Below are positions 60,892-64,000 of a DNA stretch of 64,000 nucleotides, piece after piece (position 1 is the first letter of the stretch; each line of letters starts with the position of its first letter). The position numbers were made by a program, and so were the translations under genes. Location: positions 1 to 64,000 of IMG/VR virus record IMGVR_UViG_3300009509_000031. One strand, given 5' to 3'. The DNA is from a virus. The notes under the pieces are model-generated. The model was not told where the DNA came from. It made no database searches and saw nothing but the letters and a program-made list of their open reading frames with translations.

Positions 60892-62697
60892 TTACATCCA
60901 TCTTACAGTTGAACAACCGTTTACTTTCTCAACTAACAACATCTCATCAACAGCCATTAAAACATCTTCGTGGTGTGACACTACCAACTGTTGCTTTAAG
61001 CCAAACTCAGATCCTAGTTTATCGATAACAAGTCCAATAAGTTTTTGCCGGTTATTAGCATCAAGCATCGCAAACACTTCATCTAGCATAATGCTCTGAA
61101 TACTGATCCCCAACATTGACGCCACAAAAAACGCACCGGCTAACCTAACAGCAAAGCTCTGCAACACTTGGCCGCCACCAGATTCCAAAGCAAACGGCCG
61201 TTCCTGTGTTCCATCGTATACAGTAACCATCGGTTCATTTTTCTGCTTTCGTGGTCTAGCAGATCCACAGGAAGAACACAGATCCGTTGACGTAGCTTTT
61301 AACCATATTTCAGAACCACATACCGGACATACTTTTTCAAAGCTTGCAAGTTCTCTATATGCCGCAAACCTGATCCGTTTTGGATAGTCAAGCCGGCTCA
61401 ATATCCAGTTACACCGCGTTTCAACCTTTTCAAGTTCTGATTCCAAAATCTGCGAAGGAATACCTTTGTTGCTACACATCCAATACAGAAACCGCGTTTT
61501 CTTCATTCGGCTTTCAAGCTGCTTTATTTTTTTATTACAGGTTCGGACGGCTTCCTTTGCTTTAGAGATTTGATCAAGCTCTGTTTCAGCTCTTGTTACA
61601 ATCGCTCTAAGATGTTGCTCTTCACCTGCAAGCTGAGAAATTGATCGCCGCACACCAGCAATCTTTTCTTTCAATGTGTTTCGCTTGTCAGTATTTGCCG
61701 GCTGCTTCTTTGTTTGCTTGGCTGCCTTTCTTAGCTCTTGTTGCTTCTTAACGTTAGCCTTTATCTCTTCCTTCAACCCGGTTACTGTAACAACAAACGC
61801 TTTCCGTTTCTTTTCATACGATGCAGCTAACTGTTTACAGGATACAGACAACAAAGGACACATCCCCTTTTTGATCTGTTCCAGTTCTTGCAAAGCTTTT
61901 AACAACTTTTTGTTAAGCCGATCATGTTCATCCTTTAGATCATCAATCCGATCGTTAACATCCTCAGTATGCTTTTCACCTGCTTTTATAACCTGCAACT
62001 GGCCGGATAATTCAAGCTCTGCTTCCCTCGCTTGCTCCAACTGATCAGATACAGCCATAAGTTTCTTTTTTGCTGCTAACAGTCGTTTTGAAATAACCGG
62101 CTTGTCTTTCAACATTTCCGCTTGCACGGCTTTTGTAGCCTGTACTGTTTCACGTTGTGATAATAGTTTTGACGTATCAGCTCGAAACTGATCCGCAAGT
62201 GCTTGCCACATAGCCAATGGTTGAGTCCATCGCCTGAAATACGCTGATTTATCCCCTAACATGAATTGACTGATATCACCCTGCACAAAGTAAGACAGCG
62301 CAATAAAATCATCATACGTCAATCGGATTGCTTCATTGATCAGTGCTTGGCCATCAGCAAGCTTAACCGGCTTTCCATCAAGAGAAATAAAGCCGGTGTT
62401 GTCTACTGTCCTACCGCGTTGAATTGTAATCTGGCCGGCACCTGGTACAGTCAACCCAACCTCCACAACCATATCTTTATCGGCACCATCCGTGATCAGC
62501 TGCACATCACGAACCTTGTGCACGTCTTGCTTTAGTGGAACCTTTCCGTATAAGGCATAACAAATTGCCCTTAACAGTGTGCTCTTACCTGATTCGTTAG
62601 CGCCAACAATCCCGACAACTTTTTTTCCTGATAGGTCAAGTGATACCTCTTTTTTGTAGGCACCAAAATTTCTAAGCATCAAACTATCAACGATCAT
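60892..62697 (-). CDS. SbcC/Rad50-like ATPase (gp46-like)
   Basis: 601 residues, shorter than bacterial SbcC (about 1,050). Walker A at 32-40 (GANESGKST), long coiled coils, a central CPLLSVSC that may stand in for the zinc hook, a zinc ribbon (CPVCG...CSSCG), the signature ESGGGQ, and Walker B IMLDEVFAMLD. It is the ATPase partner of the nuclease encoded upstream. It overlaps that gene by 11 nt. Confidence 0.85.
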   Translation of the reverse strand: MIVDSLMLRNFGAYKKEVSLDLSGKKVVGIVGANESGKSTLLRAICYALYGKVPLKQDVHKVRDVQLITDGADKDMVVEVGLTVPGAGQITIQRGRTVDNTGFISLDGKPVKLADGQALINEAIRLTYDDFIALSYFVQGDISQFMLGDKSAYFRRWTQPLAMWQALADQFRADTSKLLSQRETVQATKAVQAEMLKDKPVISKRLLAAKKKLMAVSDQLEQAREAELELSGQLQVIKAGEKHTEDVNDRIDDLKDEHDRLNKKLLKALQELEQIKKGMCPLLSVSCKQLAASYEKKRKAFVVTVTGLKEEIKANVKKQQELRKAAKQTKKQPANTDKRNTLKEKIAGVRRSISQLAGEEQHLRAIVTRAETELDQISKAKEAVRTCNKKIKQLESRMKKTRFLYWMCSNKGIPSQILESELEKVETRCNWILSRLDYPKRIRFAAYRELASFEKVCPVCGSEIWLKATSTDLCSSCGSARPRKQKNEPMVTVYDGTQERPFALESGGGQVLQSFAVRLAGAFFVASMLGISIQSIMLDEVFAMLDANNRQKLIGLVIDKLGSEFGLKQQLVVSHHEDVLMAVDEMLLVEKVNGCSTVRWM

Positions 62698-63856
62698 TGT
62701 CTAGCTGCCTTAGTGCTTTTCCAAACAAGTTGAACAGCGCAACACGTTCTGACTTGGATGAAACTTTTGATCGCAGAAACATCAAAGCGGCTTGTTCTGG
62801 ATCCGTTGCAGATATCACTTTTCTCTTTCGTCGCATTCTAACTTTCTTTTCATGTTCAACCAGAATAGGTGGCGCAATCTGCACAAACCGTGCACCATCA
62901 GAGTACAACCAATTTCTTACTTCCGACCAATCAACAACAGAATATCGATCAACGTAAGAAACAACCTTCACAACAGACCATTGAAAGCAACACCGGCTTT
63001 CATGATTAGCAAGCTCTTCAATCACTTCATCCGTTGTTTTTGCTCGATTCAAACGGTTACTACCAGAAGCATCAACAACCAGTTCCAGCAAGTTCAGTGC
63101 CGTTGTTCTCACATACCGAGTAACATGAACAGCACCTTTAGTTGTCGTTACCAGCCCAAAATATCGTGGTTGTCCTGCTTCATCAAAACGCAACCGATCA
63201 GCTGCACCAATAACCTCTATTCGATTACCGATTGTTTGCGGTGTGTGGATATGGCCGGCAATTGTTGTGCAGGTAATACAATCAGGCAACACATAATCTG
63301 CACCACGATACACAAATTCTTGGTTGCCTAGTGATGCACCTGTCACGTTCAAATGAGAGAAACACACACTGGTGTAACTACCATCTAGCCGCCTTAATGC
63401 GTGTTCAACATCTTCGTTATACTCTGTTGCAGAATCGTAAATCCCGGATGATGGAAACGGCAACAGGATTAGATTGACATCTAACTTACAATCATCTGCA
63501 GGTTGAAACACTAACGGCCGATCAACAATCCAGGGATTGGATTTCTGTGATCCTGCTTTTAGATACTGCAAAGCAAACGGTGTTGATTCCCTAGCCATAG
63601 CTTCATGATTCCCGCCCAAAATAAACAACGGGATCTTTGCCCGATCAAACTCATTACACCACTGTGCAACCAGTTTTCTATCTGCTTCAGTTGGTATTGG
63701 CCTGTCAAACACATCCCCTAACTGAATAGCCGTATCAACAGAATACCGTTTACAAAACGAAACAAACTCCCACATACTGTTTCGTATAGAGTCCGATAGG
63801 CTGTAACCGTATAGTGATCGGCCTAAATGCAGATCGCCTATTACACCAATGTTCAT
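62687..63856 (-). CDS. SbcD/Mre11-like nuclease (gp47-like)
   Basis: 389 residues from ATG 63856, which overlaps the stop of the preceding gene (TAATG). Metallophosphatase motifs in order: GDLHLG, GDVFDR, GGNHEA, SHLN and GHIHTP. Forms the recombination nuclease with the SbcC-like protein, used in DNA-end processing, recombination-dependent replication and host DNA breakdown. Confidence 0.9.
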   Translation of the reverse strand: MNIGVIGDLHLGRSLYGYSLSDSIRNSMWEFVSFCKRYSVDTAIQLGDVFDRPIPTEADRKLVAQWCNEFDRAKIPLFILGGNHEAMARESTPFALQYLKAGSQKSNPWIVDRPLVFQPADDCKLDVNLILLPFPSSGIYDSATEYNEDVEHALRRLDGSYTSVCFSHLNVTGASLGNQEFVYRGADYVLPDCITCTTIAGHIHTPQTIGNRIEVIGAADRLRFDEAGQPRYFGLVTTTKGAVHVTRYVRTTALNLLELVVDASGSNRLNRAKTTDEVIEELANHESRCCFQWSVVKVVSYVDRYSVVDWSEVRNWLYSDGARFVQIAPPILVEHEKKVRMRRKRKVISATDPEQAALMFLRSKVSSKSERVALFNLFGKALRQLDNDR

Positions 63857-64000
63857 TACCCTAACTCGTTTTCTGCGAACCAATCGAACACAACAAGCGT
63901 TCCTGATGTACCAATCTCATAAACTTCACTGTCATCATGAATAGCGCGTTTTGGGATCCAGAACTGGCCGGTGTCTTTTAGGTGTGGTTGTTTCTCATTA
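63856..64000 (-). CDS. C-terminal fragment of a phage protein
   Basis: The last 47 codons are visible and the gene continues beyond the right edge. The C-terminus (DTGQFWIPKRAIHDDSEVYE, then VVFDWFAENELG) resembles short phage recombination-module proteins that end with a PKSxI...WLA pattern. Function unknown. Its TAA overlaps the SbcD ATG. Confidence 0.5.
   Translation of the reverse strand, partial: NEKQPHLKDTGQFWIPKRAIHDDSEVYEIGTSGTLVVFDWFAENELG

Noticed and set aside
1-64000. tRNA, CRISPR, integrase or transposase
   Set aside because: No cloverleaf-like or spacer-repeat pattern and no recognised integrase or transposase motif was seen by eye. A tRNAscan run would be needed for certainty.

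Overview
The window is part of a tailed-phage (contractile-tail, myovirus-type) genome. Nearly every gene lies on the minus strand, start and stop codons overlap or nearly touch, and a full set of head, neck, sheath/tube, tape-measure, baseplate and fibre genes is present. Both ends cut a gene, so the genome continues beyond the window. No integrase, rRNA, tRNA, CRISPR array or insertion sequence was seen. The host cannot be read from the sequence. An exported RlpA-like protein and an amidase endolysin fit a Gram-negative host, but this is inference.

Layout, left to right (transcription runs right to left). 1-6222: tandem array of fibre/receptor-binding-like paralogues, including an exact-offset 2,704-bp duplication. 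6247-12023: baseplate (J-like wedge, gp25-like, spike, hub D, LysM protein). 12029-15934: tape measure, frameshifted tail chaperone, tail tube. 15964-23410: long sheath, neck/completion proteins and beta-rich accessory proteins, one with seven perfect 10-residue repeats. 23412-28826: small membrane protein, head or tail fibres and decoration-like proteins. 28900-38667: major capsid, scaffold with nested starts, XkdF-type protease, head morphogenesis protein, portal, terminase.

38664-39972 is a control point. A HExxH membrane protein gene and a small basic gene point left. The only plus-strand gene found in the window, a tandem ribbon-helix-helix regulator, points right. The 111-bp gap between them holds a perfect inverted repeat.

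39962-57 kb is a dense accessory region of small genes, many with paired cysteines (zinc-ribbon style), coiled coils or single membrane segments. It is interrupted at 46955-48012 by about 1 kb of mostly non-coding DNA carrying short palindromes, iteron-like repeats and a G-rich tract, next to a gene for a terminase-small-subunit-like HTH protein. 56.3-64 kb holds an RlpA-like protein, an AdoMet-decarboxylase (SpeD) homologue, an endolysin, a KhpA-type KH protein, a RuvC-like resolvase, a ParB-methyltransferase fusion and an SbcC/SbcD-type nuclease pair.

The main items worth following up are a 17-nt motif repeated in three gaps of the structural cluster, the SpeD homologue, the tandem RHH regulator with its candidate operator, the predicted zincin beside the terminase, the duplicated fibre module, the candidate origin or packaging region, and strong apparent over-representation of GATC.
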